From Gentiana macrophylla (Eukaryota; Streptophyta; Magnoliopsida; Gentianales; Gentianaceae), in the NCBI GenBank assembly GCA_026214975.1, contig CM047806.1, forward strand, positions 50,733,947 through 50,797,946: 64,000 bases of DNA, read 5' to 3'. The notes beneath the pieces are model-generated. The model did no database searches. It was not told the origin of the DNA and saw nothing but the letters and a program-made list of their open reading frames with translations. The translations under genes and the position numbers were made by a program. The first letter of the stretch is position 1, and every line of letters starts with the position of its first letter. This document shows, one piece after another, positions 35,101 to 46,679 of the stretch.

Positions 35101-36097
35101 ATGATTACCATGCTGAGAACTTAATTTTTATACCATGCTTATAAAGTGCTGAATCTTAAAAGTTTTTGTTTTGTCTCAAGCGAGTACATTCCTTTTGGCT
35201 TGGCTTACTAGTTTTTTTATTTTCGACTACGATACTATATAGTCATTGATGCTGTCTACTGTATGTTTAGTAAGTTGGATGTTTCACCCAATACTATTTT
35301 TCACGTGCCATAGTAAATGATGAGCTATATTTTAAAGCTATGCCCATTTGATTAGAGATTTTGGATGATTATCGCATGATTCTTTGCTTACATACGAATT
35401 TTGAAACTTTTAATAAGTTTGTGTTTAGAATTCAAGTATGACATACTGTGAATATCTGAAGGTTTGAATGTGATAGGAGGGATATAATTTAAGGTTTGAA
35501 TACCACTCTAAGATGAATAATATGAATAAGATATGTGTATGTCGGAAGTAGCTGCCAATGATTTGAGTGCGGTAGGGCGTTATCACGAAACATCCTATAC
35601 TACTATGAGGTTCAATAGCTCCCGACTGCCTGATGATAGTAGTCCAGCTAGGGTGTTATCACGAAACGTCCTATTGCTGGGAATGAGGGCATATGCTATA
35701 CGTGTGTAATTAAGAGAACTTTAAGAAAAATTAGCAAATGGTATTGTGAAAAGATGGTTGAAAACCTTAGTCATCTTCTGACTATCCTCAGTAGAAACTG
35801 AAAGATATGTTGTAGGGATTATCCTCTAAGTATGTCGGAAATATTTTAAATACTCCTTATTATTTTTTTTCGAATATGTATGTTTTGTGAGGTGCATGTT
35901 ATAATCGTTTTTATATTTCTGATCTAAATGGGATGTTGGCTAGTTTTGCTTGAATCAATTTCAAGTGGAAATTTATTATGGCTATGCACACACACTTGGG
36001 TGAACCTCTAAACTATTGAATATGCTTTATGGTTGCATAAATGTTTATATGTCTCGAGTCTTGATTATGTTTTGTCTTGCTCGGGACGAGCAAGGTT
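32113..36097 (+). other. Interior of the gypsy LARD, no coding region
   Basis: T-rich, no long frame. Two clusters of GACG-rich words (about 32305-32465 and 33262-33465) resemble the LTR palindromes. Between about 33943 and 34440, TACTGTCGGTTTTCCGTTGC and variants recur five times. GTTATCACGAAAC with following CTAT occurs at about 35578 and 35652. A second polypurine-like TTTAAGTGTGGGGGA lies at 35037-35051, about 1 kb before the real one. Confidence 0.65.
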
Positions 36098-36112
36098 TAA
36101 GTGTGGGGGAGT
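36098..36112 (+). promoter_or_regulatory. Polypurine tract of the gypsy LARD
   Basis: TTTAAGTGTGGGGGAGT-type tract immediately before the 3' LTR start at 36113. It is the second-strand primer site of Ty3/gypsy elements. Confidence 0.85.
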
Positions 36113-37506
36113 TGTTAAGGGTGATTTTATACGTTTTATAAGGATATATTTTATATCAATTTCCCCCATATCTGGATGTCTTTCATAGAAATCGAGCTTT
36201 ATATTGAAGTATTGAGCAAGTGATGTTTTCAATGGGTTAGTTGCAAAATCGTATGAATTATGTGTAAAATTGATGGTTTTATGTTGATTTGGAAGATACT
36301 ACATTTTGCAATATGTTTGATGACTTGTAGGTACACAATTCCGGCTTGGAAAAGGATTTAGAATGTGTTAAAATCGGATTGATCTGAAGAAAAAGAAGAT
36401 AAAGATGGAAATATCAAGTTCAAGTCGGTGAACGTTCGTCTATTTTTCCGTCCGGTGGGACGGGGCGTCCATCAAAGCGCATTTGGCGCCCAAGAGGTGA
36501 AAAACAGATCAGAGAGTTCCAAACTTTCTTGGACGGGCGTCCAATCCATGCGGACGGGCGTCCACGGCCGACATAGCAGCAGCCGACTTACTTTTCTATA
36601 AATAGCAGCGCGGATTTCAACCATAATCATACATTATTTAGACCTATTGATACATAATCATTAGGAGAAAACCCTAGGCGGCCCCAGCCCCCTTTGGGGA
36701 GGCTTTGGTTGTGATTTTTCTTGTTTTTCCTTCGCTTTCAATTCTGTTTTGCTCAACGCTTGGGGCTGAACATGTTCAAACGATTTGAATCTTTTCCATC
36801 AAGTTTTTCTATTTCCAATCTGAGTTTATGTTGTGATTTTAATTCAAAGTTGTATCTTTTCCATGATTATTTGTTATGCAATCGATATCGAGAGATGTAT
36901 TGCTTATTGATGTTTACCGTATGACGAGAGTCGGTGTAAACCTTAGATCACCATAGGAAAGATGGGATTTTTAATCTTGACATAACGAGAGTTGATAGGT
37001 TAGATTTCTAGGTTGCTAGATTGAGAGATCTTACACCTTGTTTTGATGGCGTCAATCTTATATATCGAGAGATGAGAGATTGATAGGCGAATTATCTACG
37101 AGAGTAGGAATTCATACTTTTGAGAGGTGAACCACAACCTTAATTAAATCATCACAAGATACTTTAGAGAGGAAATAGAGGGTTGCGGGACGGTGGATTA
37201 TTGTTTGTTCATTGTTTAATCACCATGATCATCTTCATAATTTCATAGCTGTTTGTAGTTTAAATTTATGTTCGCAATTATCCTTCACGGCTTTGGGTGA
37301 CAATCCTCTGTCGCTTTTGTTTTCGTTTTTAGTTTTAGGTTTAGAAATAATTGGTAACAATCTTAGGAAAATTAATGAACTAGATACCCCGATTCCCTGT
37401 GATCGACTCCGGTATTAATCGCTATACTACGATCCCTACACTTGGGGAATACCGGATTTATAAATTTTATTACTTGTTTATTTTTCATTGCATAAAATCC
37501 GTGACA
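36113..37506 (+). repeat. 3' LTR of the gypsy LARD
   Basis: 1,394 bp, near-identical to the 5' LTR. One short difference lies in the palindrome region (about 36430-36490), where the first palindromes are altered. Confidence 0.95.
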
Positions 37507-37861
37507 GCTGTGCAGGATCGAGTGTATCGATCGGTGCTTTGAATCAGATCTGACGATCCGAAAAAGAACGGAAAATTTTGCTTGATTGGTTGAGACCCCC
37601 TCTTGACCTATCCAGGCCCAAAAAATTTCCAGATTCGGGTTTTTTCGCATTTCGGATCCTGATTCGGGTTTCTGTATGTCCAGCATATTGTAACAAAAAA
37701 AATCAATTTTGAACACCACTTTACCTTTGATTTTGTTAGAACATGATCCAAAAGCAACACAACAAAGATTCCTTTGATTCTTCAGCTTCTACGCAAAATC
37801 TATGAACAAATGGCATAATTCTATGATTGCTACGCAAATTCTATGAACAAATGTACCATGA

Positions 37862-38283
37862 AGTGTATTTCCGCACGCTAGCACCGTTGGCGCGCGAAAA
37901 AACCTGTCCCGAACAACCTATTCCATTTAGCTTCCCTTTGATGCACACCAACACCCTTTGGCACGCGCTAGAATTGAATAGAAACATCATGTTCAATTAT
38001 GTTGTCTTTTAGCACACGCTAAGCCCCTTTGGCACGCGCTAAACTTGAATAGAGTGTTCTGTTCTCTGCCTGATATCTTTGGTGTGCGTTACGCCTCTTT
38101 GGCATGCGCTCAACCCGAGCAGAGACTTTCTACCAATTTCTGATCATTTTGGTCTGCGCCAGGCAACGGAAATTTGATGAACATCATGATTTTCGAGGTG
38201 AAAACAATGCAATTCATCACAATGATTTCCCAAAATTTTTACACCTCAAACCTGCAACAAAATCAATGCAACACAATATATTA
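37862..38283 (+). repeat. GGCACGCGCTA-motif block, copy c
   Basis: Third copy of the block, in the right half of direct-repeat copy 2. It has TTTGGCACGCGCTAGAATTG and TTTGGCACGCGCTAAACTTG with conserved spacing against copy b. Confidence 0.75.
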
Positions 38284-38592
38284 ACAACAAAAACCGATTT
38301 TGAACACCTATTTACCTTTGATTTAGTAAAAACGCGATCCAAAAGCAACACAACAAAGATTTCTTTGATTCTTTGTCTTCTATGCAAAACCTATGGACAA
38401 ACAGCATAATTCTACGATTAGTACAACATTCTACGGCATTAAAACTCAGAATTATAATAAGAAACAACTGGGATTCTAATTTAGGCTAAAAATTAAAAAC
38501 TTGCAGACTATGGAATTTTCGGAATCAAAACGATGCCGGCGATGAGATGATCAACTCCTTTTACTAGGGTCTGCACCAACATTCAACAGATT

Positions 38593-38956
38593 AGCCGGAA
38601 TTTCGAAGATTCCTTCTTCTCTTTTCTTTCTCTCAAGAGTTCAGAGCGTTCACGTATTCCTTTTTTTTTCCTAAAACCGGCAACTAATGAGGTAATGGGG
38701 ATTTCCTTAATTACCTTACTTAGTTTTCCTTTAATGATTAAAAGGATAATTATACAAAAGATTATATTTATATTTCCAATTAATAATATCCCTCATTCTC
38801 TTTTACACTTTCTGATTTTTTTGGGTGTTACACACCTTCTAACAATCCACTCGAACTTGTGGATTTGAAGTTGAATTTCACCAAAAGTATCATTAACGGA
38901 AGGGGCTTTGTCATAATAACGTGATTTAAAAAGTTGAGACTCATTTTAAAGGTCCT
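38593..38956. other. Intergenic, no gene recognised
   Basis: AT-rich with CTTCTTCTCTTTTC-like stretches. No feature supported. Confidence 0.5.
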
Positions 38957-39542
38957 TGTAACGCCCCACCCCGGGTCTGGTAGTTCTCAGTGAGTCATAA
39001 AGGATCCGGTTAATTGTTTAGACCGTCGTCCTCGCATGGTCTAAAAAGGCTAATCAGAGTTGACAGAACTTTTCTGTCTCACACTTGTATTGGGGTGAGA
39101 ATTCTACAACTTTAACTATGTGGCACAATACATTCTCTCCCTTATAAGCACTGGCGTCCTCACAAGGATTTGTCCCAAACTCGTCCTACCAGAGGAATCT
39201 TGAGGTGACCCCCACGTCTCTCACGGTGTGACACTTAGTACCGTCTGGTAGCCAGCTTTGTACCAAGTGTAACACCCCGTCTGGTAATCGGCTCTGATAC
39301 CAATTATATTAGACGAGTCTGGAACAATCTTGGCAAGGACGTCAGTTACTTATAAAGGGAGAAAATATAATGTCTGACATGGTTAAATTAATAAAATTCT
39401 CACTCAAATATAAGTGTAAGACATAAAGGTTTTGTCGACACGAGTTAGACATTTTAGACTAAGCCAGGACAACGGTCGAAGCATATGCCCGAATCATTTA
39501 CGGTTCATTTACCGCTGTCAGACACAGGTTTGGGGCGTTACA
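38957..39542 (-). mobile_element. Small antisense gypsy LTR and primer-site remnant
   Basis: On the minus strand an LTR-like stretch starts TGTAACGCCCCAAACCTG at 39542 and runs to about 39303, directly followed by TTGGTATCAGAGCCGATTAC, a primer-binding site. The interior continues to TGTAACGCCCC-like words at 38957 and 39268. The short LTR of about 240 bp and TGTAACGCCCC start suggest a small chromovirus-type gypsy element. No coding sequence and no second LTR were found. Confidence 0.45.
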
Positions 39543-40234
39543 TGCCTCCATTCCAACTTCAAATGGAGAAATTCATATGAATATGCGCTGAGGCGTGCCT
39601 ACTCATTGAGAAATCCATGCTTCATATTCTGAGTCAAGGATGTAGTCACATATAATATGTAGGGGCGCTAAGCTCACCCGGGCAAACAAATTTACACTAA
39701 AAATCTATGTAATTCTGTTCATTTCACAAAATTATTTTAATCGAGCCAACCCGATGTTCAGAATTAATATTGTCCGGCTCCGTTCTTGTTCGGAGTTATA
39801 ATAATTTCATATAATATTCATTCTTTTCCGGACTCGAGAACATTAAGAAAGAGAATGAAAGAATATACAACAACAAGAAGAAACTTTGCTATCATTCTTA
39901 TTCAATCACAAAAGTCAAAATTCATGAAATGAAGAAGGAAAGGCAGGGCAACCATGAATGGACTTAGTGAGCTCATGAGCTTTTGATGTGTTGGCGGTCC
40001 ATTTAGAATTTCTGTTTGGAAAACGTTGTCAATGGACAATTCCCGTTAGTTGTCCTATAATTATAACAAAAGCAAATTTATAGGATTGTTTATCGTAATA
40101 AAAAAACATACATAAAAATATTTATCGTAACGATGAAATATTGTGACTGATTTGGAGAGAAGAAAAAATGAAAGATGATAGGTCAAAATTGTCATTTTCC
40201 CTATCAATTAGTAATCAAAGTATACAAACCTCAA
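39543..40234. other. Intergenic, no gene recognised
   Basis: AT-rich; continues up to the target duplication of the next element. GATGTTCAGAATTAATATTG and neighbouring sequence could be older LTR material, but nothing firm. Confidence 0.45.
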
Positions 40235-42201
40235 TGTAACATCCCGACTTTCCATAAAAGGGTAAAATAGTCATTGGGTGTATTTACTACGACCTAATCA
40301 TTATTTGTCTTTTATTTAATTAAAAAGAATTAAATTAAGGGATTTAATTATTATTTAAAATGGATTTAATTAAATACTATGAAAAAAAAATAATTCCCCA
40401 AAATAACTTATTAGTCACACGCTGTTTATGAAAAAAAGAAGAAGAGAGGAACGGCAATCAGAGAACCAACACAGAAGAAGAAAGCGAAATAAAAGGGAGA
40501 ACGTAATCTTCAACCATGTGACAAATCCGATCATCGTTTCAAGATGCCGCAGGAGAGAAAAGTAATCAGCGCGAGGAGACACAATTTTAGAAAATAACAT
40601 CCCTCAATTTCGTAAGTTTTTAATTTAGCCCTGGTTTTTTGTAACCGTTGAGTTCGATTCTTCAGAAATTTGTATCTTTCAATCCGTAGCTATGTTTTTC
40701 AGCCATGAGTAGTCGAAACGATCGTCTTGGAGCGTAGATCAATCTAAAAATAGTTTCACAGCAGTTAATCCAGGTAATCTATAGTTTTGATCACTTTTCG
40801 GTTTCGGTTTTCTGCAAAGAAATAGGATTTTAGGGTTTCTCATTGATCAAATAGGTTTTGGGGTTGAGGATCAACAGTTGTTGCAGTTGCTTGACATTTT
40901 ACTTTCATTTTTGCTGGAAATTAAGGTAAGAGGCTCTTCCTAATGAGTAATTATAGTTTTATAATGATAGGTTGAGTTTTAGTGAGTTTTGGTGTTGTTT
41001 GATGATAGAATTCATACTAAGTTGTAATTAATGAGATGTGATATGTTTTGGTATATTTGTGTTGAGTTTTAAATTTCTATTTTTTGATTCAATAACATTA
41101 ATTAAATATGAACAAACTTCGATTGAACTTCTGATTCGTTCAGTTATAACACCGAATGTACTCTTAAAGGGAGTTGAAGTTCGGATCCGTCGGAAGGGCA
41201 TGAAAGGGCTTGTGCTTTGATGAACTAGAGTTCATCAATGTCTGTGTAATTGATAGGATGTGATGTCCAGTTGTCTAAGTGAGGGAGTAGAGTTGTTAAG
41301 GTGAGATTTCATCTTGAAAACACTTAGGCGGCTAGTTAATTCACCATAATAATTACATAAGTGTAGTAAAAGCTAAAACGTCATCTATTCTCGGTTAGGC
41401 ACTGATTCATATCGGTGATGTGATACGTTCAGTAAAATCAGACAACGCTGCTGGCCTATAAATGGCTAAATAGCATTGGAAGAAATTCGCCGAACGTATA
41501 TGCATACCGGGGAGATCCGGGACTATCGGTGCTATTCACCGTAGTTGGCAAGTACATCTCATGGTGGAATTTTCACCATGCATTGTGTCCTTGAGTGGTG
41601 ATGTAACCAAGATAAGCTAAGCTAGAAACGTTTAGTAATGACATGTCGATGGGCATAGATTGAACCTTAGATTGAGTCAGTCTCATAAACATAATTTAAT
41701 AATCATAATAATAACCTTTCTTTGTATAACTTAGTTATTCATTAGCTTCTCACTTTTACTAAGTACTTTGTACTTACCTCCTTTGCATTTTCTTTTGTAT
41801 GCATTGTGGGGTGATCAGAAGACGAACAGGTTGATCAAGTGGAGATGACGACCTTTGAAGACTTTGAAGTCTTGACAAAGCTCTTAGTTTATTTCTTTGT
41901 AAAGGTTGTACTAGACTAGTTGTATTTCTTTTCTTAGACTTGTTGTACTTCTACTTTTAAGACATCGTATTGTATAAGTCTTTGGGTTTTTCGTTGTTGT
42001 AATTTAACTATCCATCTTTAGCATGGTTACTTTCTATTCATAGTAGCATTTATATTTTACCCGAGTCTTTTTAGCTTCCGGTTGCTTTTATTTGATACGA
42101 CGACGTAGAGGTTTGTGTATAATATTAGATTTATTTAATTCTATACGCGCCGAACGTTTCTCTTCCGGGTAAGGGCTCGATATCCGGGAGCGGGCGTTAC
42201 A
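40235..42201 (+). repeat. 5' LTR of the Tekay-like element
   Basis: 1,967 bp, colinear with 46680-48619 with scattered changes and a few small indels near 40310 and 41440. An open frame at 41038-41220 lies inside and is not called a gene. Confidence 0.92.
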
Positions 42202-42216
42202 GTTGGTATCAGAGCG
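42202..42216 (+). promoter_or_regulatory. Primer-binding site of the Tekay-like element
   Basis: GTTGGTATCAGAGCG follows the LTR end; TGGTATCAGAGC matches the initiator-Met tRNA 3' end used by Tekay elements. Confidence 0.9.
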
Positions 42217-42589
42217 AAGCGTCCTTTCTTTCCTAGCTTCTTCCCTCTAAGATAAGACTTATTTAGATCTTTTTGAACCCTTCTGATCTCTCTTGATCTT
42301 GGTGGTAAATTCTCGTAGGATTAGGAATCCTTAGAACGTGGTTAAGTTGCACTAGGACCAAGTGAAAAGTCTCCTTAGGCGTAGGTTGAGTTTTAAGCTC
42401 ACGTCTCTTATATGATCCTCTCAAGTTTTTTTTTCTTTCTTTTTGAGGTTTTAATGCTTTTGTAATGCTAAATTGGTTCAAATCACTTCCTTGTAACTTG
42501 GTGTTATGCAAAACGAGTAAACGATTTTGTTCACGTTTCTACATGTAATGTTATATCATTTTTTTTGTTCCAAGAATTCTGTAAATTTT

Positions 42590-44460
42590 CAGCCACTTAG
42601 AAAGTTGTCTTATCCACAATTTTTCTCTTTACATCAATTTAGTTTTCTATATGGATTGTTCATAAATTATTTAACAAGGAGGGGTACTCTGTTCAGAAAA
42701 TTCTGCAGCGGTACTCTTACTTATCATTCTGTTTTGAATAATCTAAATACCTCCAAATGACTTGGATTTTTGATATGTTGTTGAAAACATCCTGAACTAT
42801 AATTTTTGTTTTGGAACCAAGTGAAAATTTGTTTTGGTCTGAGCACAATCTGCAACACACGACAGTTGATGAAGTCCTGAAATTTTTTTACAGCTTATAG
42901 CAGTAGATGAAAAGAATTATTTTGACCGACCTATGGCTTCCCAAAAATTTTGATTTTTGAGCATCATATGTAAAACCTATATACTCACAGATTTTCTCTT
43001 TGCCTCATGTTCAAAATCAGCTCAGTTTGTTTTGTACAAATCAATTATTTCATGGCTTATGTATGCATCCGGATTTCTCAAAACCATTTAAGTCCTCTGG
43101 CCAAGAAAGGGTAGATGTCTTTCTTTCACCCTGTAAGTTATAGTGTAGTAGGTTATAGGAGATGAGAATACTTTCGATTTATCTGATTCTTAAGCTAGTT
43201 GTTACCCAGGATAAGAAGTTTGGTAGGTAGAGACTAGGTGTTGTCGTTATAGTGCTCCTCGATGGCAAGAAACGATTGCGTGGTGATTTTCCAATCTTAT
43301 GTCTTCATCAATAAGGTTCTCTTCTATAATCATCTAGTTTCCTACTTGGTTATTCCTATTTTAATGTTTTCCCCATCCATACTAATTGTAACCCATGTTC
43401 TAGTTACATCCTCTATTTGAAACTTCTGAAACTCGGTAAAAGTCCATTATTACGAAGTTTAGTTTTCCAAGTGTGTACATTCTTTGATGTGCCTTATTTT
43501 TTTTCCAGATGTTTTCACCGTGTCAAATGCTTGACTTAAGAAAAATAAGTTTCTCATCCTTCGAACTATTTGAACTGACAATTGCATATCCTTCCAACTA
43601 TATCATGTTTAGCTATTTCAGGGCAACACACTTTTGCATCCTAGTGATTACCCTTAATGCATCCCCTACAAGATGTTTTAGTACATACAAACTTTTGTTT
43701 AAAGACTCGACTCTACAAATCCTTCGTTTTCTCTTTTCGCTATCGCTTGGTTTATATTTACAAAAATTCTTTGGCCTTGCTTTGCTCGAGATGGGTTCCA
43801 CACGAACTCCATATGTAAATTTTATCATTTCCAAGTACTTCTTAGTCGTTTCAACTATTAGTGTTAAAGGTCTCCTACTTTGGCACATATTTCATTATCC
43901 TCGTGTTTTGCTTTATCCAACATGAGTGGATGCTTTTGTTTCCGTGTTTTCCTTTTAGGTTAGACCACTTACCGTGCTCGAAAATTCTGGACATTTTCCA
44001 CAATATAGACCGATGTCTTATCTACAATTTATCTTTTAACATTGATTCGATAATCTTTATGGATTGTTCAGAAAATCCATGTTATTACCGGACACTCTAT
44101 CCAGAAAATCTGCAGCAGCACCTTCACTTCCTATTATGTTTTGAACAGGTTAAATACCCTTAAATGATCTGAATTTTTGATATGTTGCAGACAAACCTTT
44201 TTATCTACAATTCTTCTTATGGAATTAGGTTCAGATTCATTTTTGTTTGATCTCGATTTGCAATTCAACTCAGTGTTTATTAAACTGTAAATTCTGACAG
44301 CTTGTGCAATCGTCAGAAATAACTGTTTTTGACCAACTTATTTTCATTCAAAAATTCCAATATTTTTATATCACTTGGGAAACTCCAGTATGTAAATATT
44401 TTCTCTTTGGATCGTGCTCAAATTCCTCTTCGTTTGTTCTGTACAAATTGATAATGTCAG
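42590..44460 (+). repeat. Diverged internal tandem duplication of the Tekay-like element
   Basis: About 42590-43055 and 43981-44458 align in order: TATGGATTGTTCA, CAGAAAATTCTGCAGC / CAGAAAATCTGCAGCA, GTTTTGAA, TTTTTGATATGTTG and TTTGTTCTGTACAAATT-like blocks. The period is about 1.4 kb. The copies are clearly diverged, so the duplication is old and probably fixed in the family. Confidence 0.7.
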
Positions 44461-46339
44461 ATCCGAAGTAAATTTCATACACAGCAACCTAAAAGGAATT
44501 TTCACCTCTTTGACTTGGGGTTTGGGCTAAGAGGATAGTAAGTTACGACTGTTACGTTTAGGAGTTCCCCGAAGTTTGATCTCCTTCTGAGTTAAACCTT
44601 TTAGTAGGAGTTTGTAAAGCTAACGTTATAATTTCTTTTGCAGTTTTAAACAAGAACCAATATGCTATCCTCAAGCAGGCCATGTTTGTTGTCCACACCC
44701 TTTTCGTGCCCTTTTGTAATTATACTTTTTCTGGTAATTTTTTTCTCATGTAATCCCTCACTTGAGACCTTTAAACTCAACAGGTTCTCTCTGTTTGGTG
44801 TCATGAATTACCTCCGAAATATATCTCTATAAGCCTTTTCCTCTTAATTAGTTCATACTTTCATACTTTTCAAATCAAGAAACAAGTTCTCTCCAAAACT
44901 TCTATTGGATTTCAATCCAGATTAATGTACCTTGTACCATTCAGTTTTAACTCTTTTTCAGGCCATTTAGAGCCATGAACCGCCATATATGCCTTTTGAT
45001 TTTCCATCCTATGTTTGGCGTTTCTATTCCAATTTTGTTACACCGGTTGAAAGTCTATTTTATTTTAACCTTGAGCATTTATTCCTTGGCAGTGTACTAT
45101 TTCTCTCGAGTAGTGCAATCTTGAACCTTTGATTTGAATCGTCAATGATCGTTGAAACTTCCTTTGAAGGTTTGAATTAATTCTTTGAAATCAAACCTTA
45201 TCCGACAATTCTTATGTGTCTTTTCCTCTTCACTTAAAAAAAAATCTTGTTTGTCGCTTACTTATTCAAACTTTTGCTATTCCCTTACAATTCCTTGAGG
45301 GAATTTCTATTTCTATTAAATCCTAAAATAACATCTCTTTGACTATTGCAAACTTGGACACTTTTTGACAAGTGTTTATTTTATTCAGAGACCTTTTGGT
45401 GTATTTGTTTTGTCTCAATGGCTCTTTCATTTTGAGATTCTTGCTCTCTTTTGATTTCTATCTTTTTAGTCCTTCGGGTGCTCGACCTTGCACCTTTACC
45501 TTGATTTCTGTTGTGTGATGTTACCTTTAACGTCTCCACTTTCTCAAGGCTTATATGAAAGCTTATTACCATCCGTTAAAGTTACCTCTGAAGTCTTTGC
45601 AGACCACCGTATCTTGCAGAATTCCTCTCTCTCTCAAAAAAATCATCTGCAATGTGTCCTTTTGTTTTCTTTTTTGTGGCTATCCCTTGTATTATGATAC
45701 AATGTCTCATTCTTCAGTTTGGAACCACGTTCAACTTTTCCCCAACACGAAAACATCTTGTTTTTCTTGTAACCCAAGCAACCTTTCTTATTTCAAGTGC
45801 ATTGTATCATTCCTTGGCTTACCTAGTTGATATGCCACCCTGGTACCCAACTTGTCACTCTTCAATTTTATTTATTCTCCAAGCTAACTCTTTTTGGCAT
45901 AAAAATTGGATCAGACCGTCAGAGAGGAAGTATGACAATGCATGTCCCCCACCCACAGGGAGTCTCAGAAGTCCTTCAGTTGGGATCCTTGCAGTTCTTC
46001 ATCAAGCTTGTGGTGCCATGATGGAAGTTGGGATCGAAAGAAGTCAAGTGTGCCAGAAGTGTGGTTTCGGCTGGGAAGATTCAGCTTTCCGGGTATAGGG
46101 CAGCAGGAGCAAGCAAAGAGTGTTGAACCGATGATTTCAAGATTCGAGGTAGTTGATGAGTTCGTGAAGAAACAAGACAAAGACCCAGTTGTCTCCGGTT
46201 ACAAGTGAGTGGCTGGAGCCCAACCAGCCATTGGTCATGAGTTAGATGAAGATAGAAACCGTCGGCATCGGAATCAGCTTTGGGTTCCGAATGCGGAAGA
46301 TTGTGAAGGACAATGAAGAATGAAATCCTCGAGATGACA

Positions 46340-46668
46340 ATTGCAGTTCATCTCGGAGCGACCAAGATGTACAAGAGTTGGAACAATACTGCTGATGATC
46401 TTTCTTTAAGATAGAGATAGAAGAACGTGAGTTTTTAGGATGAAGTAGAGCGGCAGTAGGATACGAGACCAAAGTTGATACATCAAGACGACGTGAAGAT
46501 TGAAGCGGATCGTCACAATCTCAAGTTGGCTCAAGACAAGCGGAAAAGTTGGGAAGATGGAAGAAGAAGAAGAAGATTGTAAGAGTTAGAAGACGAAACG
46601 CCTTGCAAAGTCCAGAGTTCAAGTACACCCCAGTTACATTTGAGTTTCGAGGACGAAACTCCTCTTAA
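46340..46668 (+). pseudogene. Gypsy integrase scraps
   Basis: Three short matches in the order expected for Tekay integrase, with everything between deleted. AVHLGATKMYKSW (46344-46382) is the zinc-binding H2C2 region. NLKLAQDKRKSWED (about 46516-46557) is the stretch before the C-terminal domain. TFEFRGRNSS and a stop (46636-46668) is the tail that ends pol just before the polypurine tract. The integrase catalytic core is missing, so no product is expected. Confidence 0.7.
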
Positions 46669-46679
46669 GGGGGAAGGAA
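46662..46679 (+). promoter_or_regulatory. Polypurine tract of the Tekay-like element
   Basis: CTCTTAAGGGGGAAGGAA, directly before the TG of the 3' LTR. Confidence 0.9.

Larger units (their letters stand above)
30690..37506 (+). mobile_element. Complete gypsy/Tat-like non-autonomous LTR element (LARD)
   Basis: 6,817 bp with 5-bp duplications GCTGT. LTRs are 30690-32086 and 36113-37506, beginning TGTTAAGGGTGATTTTATAC and ending ATCCGTGACA. The primer-binding region TTTTTGGCGCCGTTGCCGGG follows the 5' LTR, a form typical of Tat/Athila-type Ty3/gypsy elements. The polypurine tract AAGTGTGGGGGAGT precedes the 3' LTR. The 4.0-kb interior has no gag, protease, RT or integrase motif on either strand. 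It is therefore a large retrotransposon derivative dependent on a partner. LTRs differ at only a few sites. Confidence 0.95.
30186..38592 (+). repeat. 1.5-kb direct repeat, copy 2 (split by a gypsy element)
   Basis: Left part 30186-30689 matches 28612 onward, and the right part 37512-38592 continues the match to 30154. The break is at GCTGT, which is duplicated (30685-30689 and 37507-37511). Copy 1 reads straight through the same point (CCGCTGTGCATGATCGAG at about 29118), so it serves as a natural empty site. Confidence 0.9.

Noticed and set aside
43509..44163. Open frames of 100-138 codons on both strands in the Tekay-like interior
   Set aside because: Hydrophobic, T-rich translations without motifs, inside a diverged non-coding duplication.
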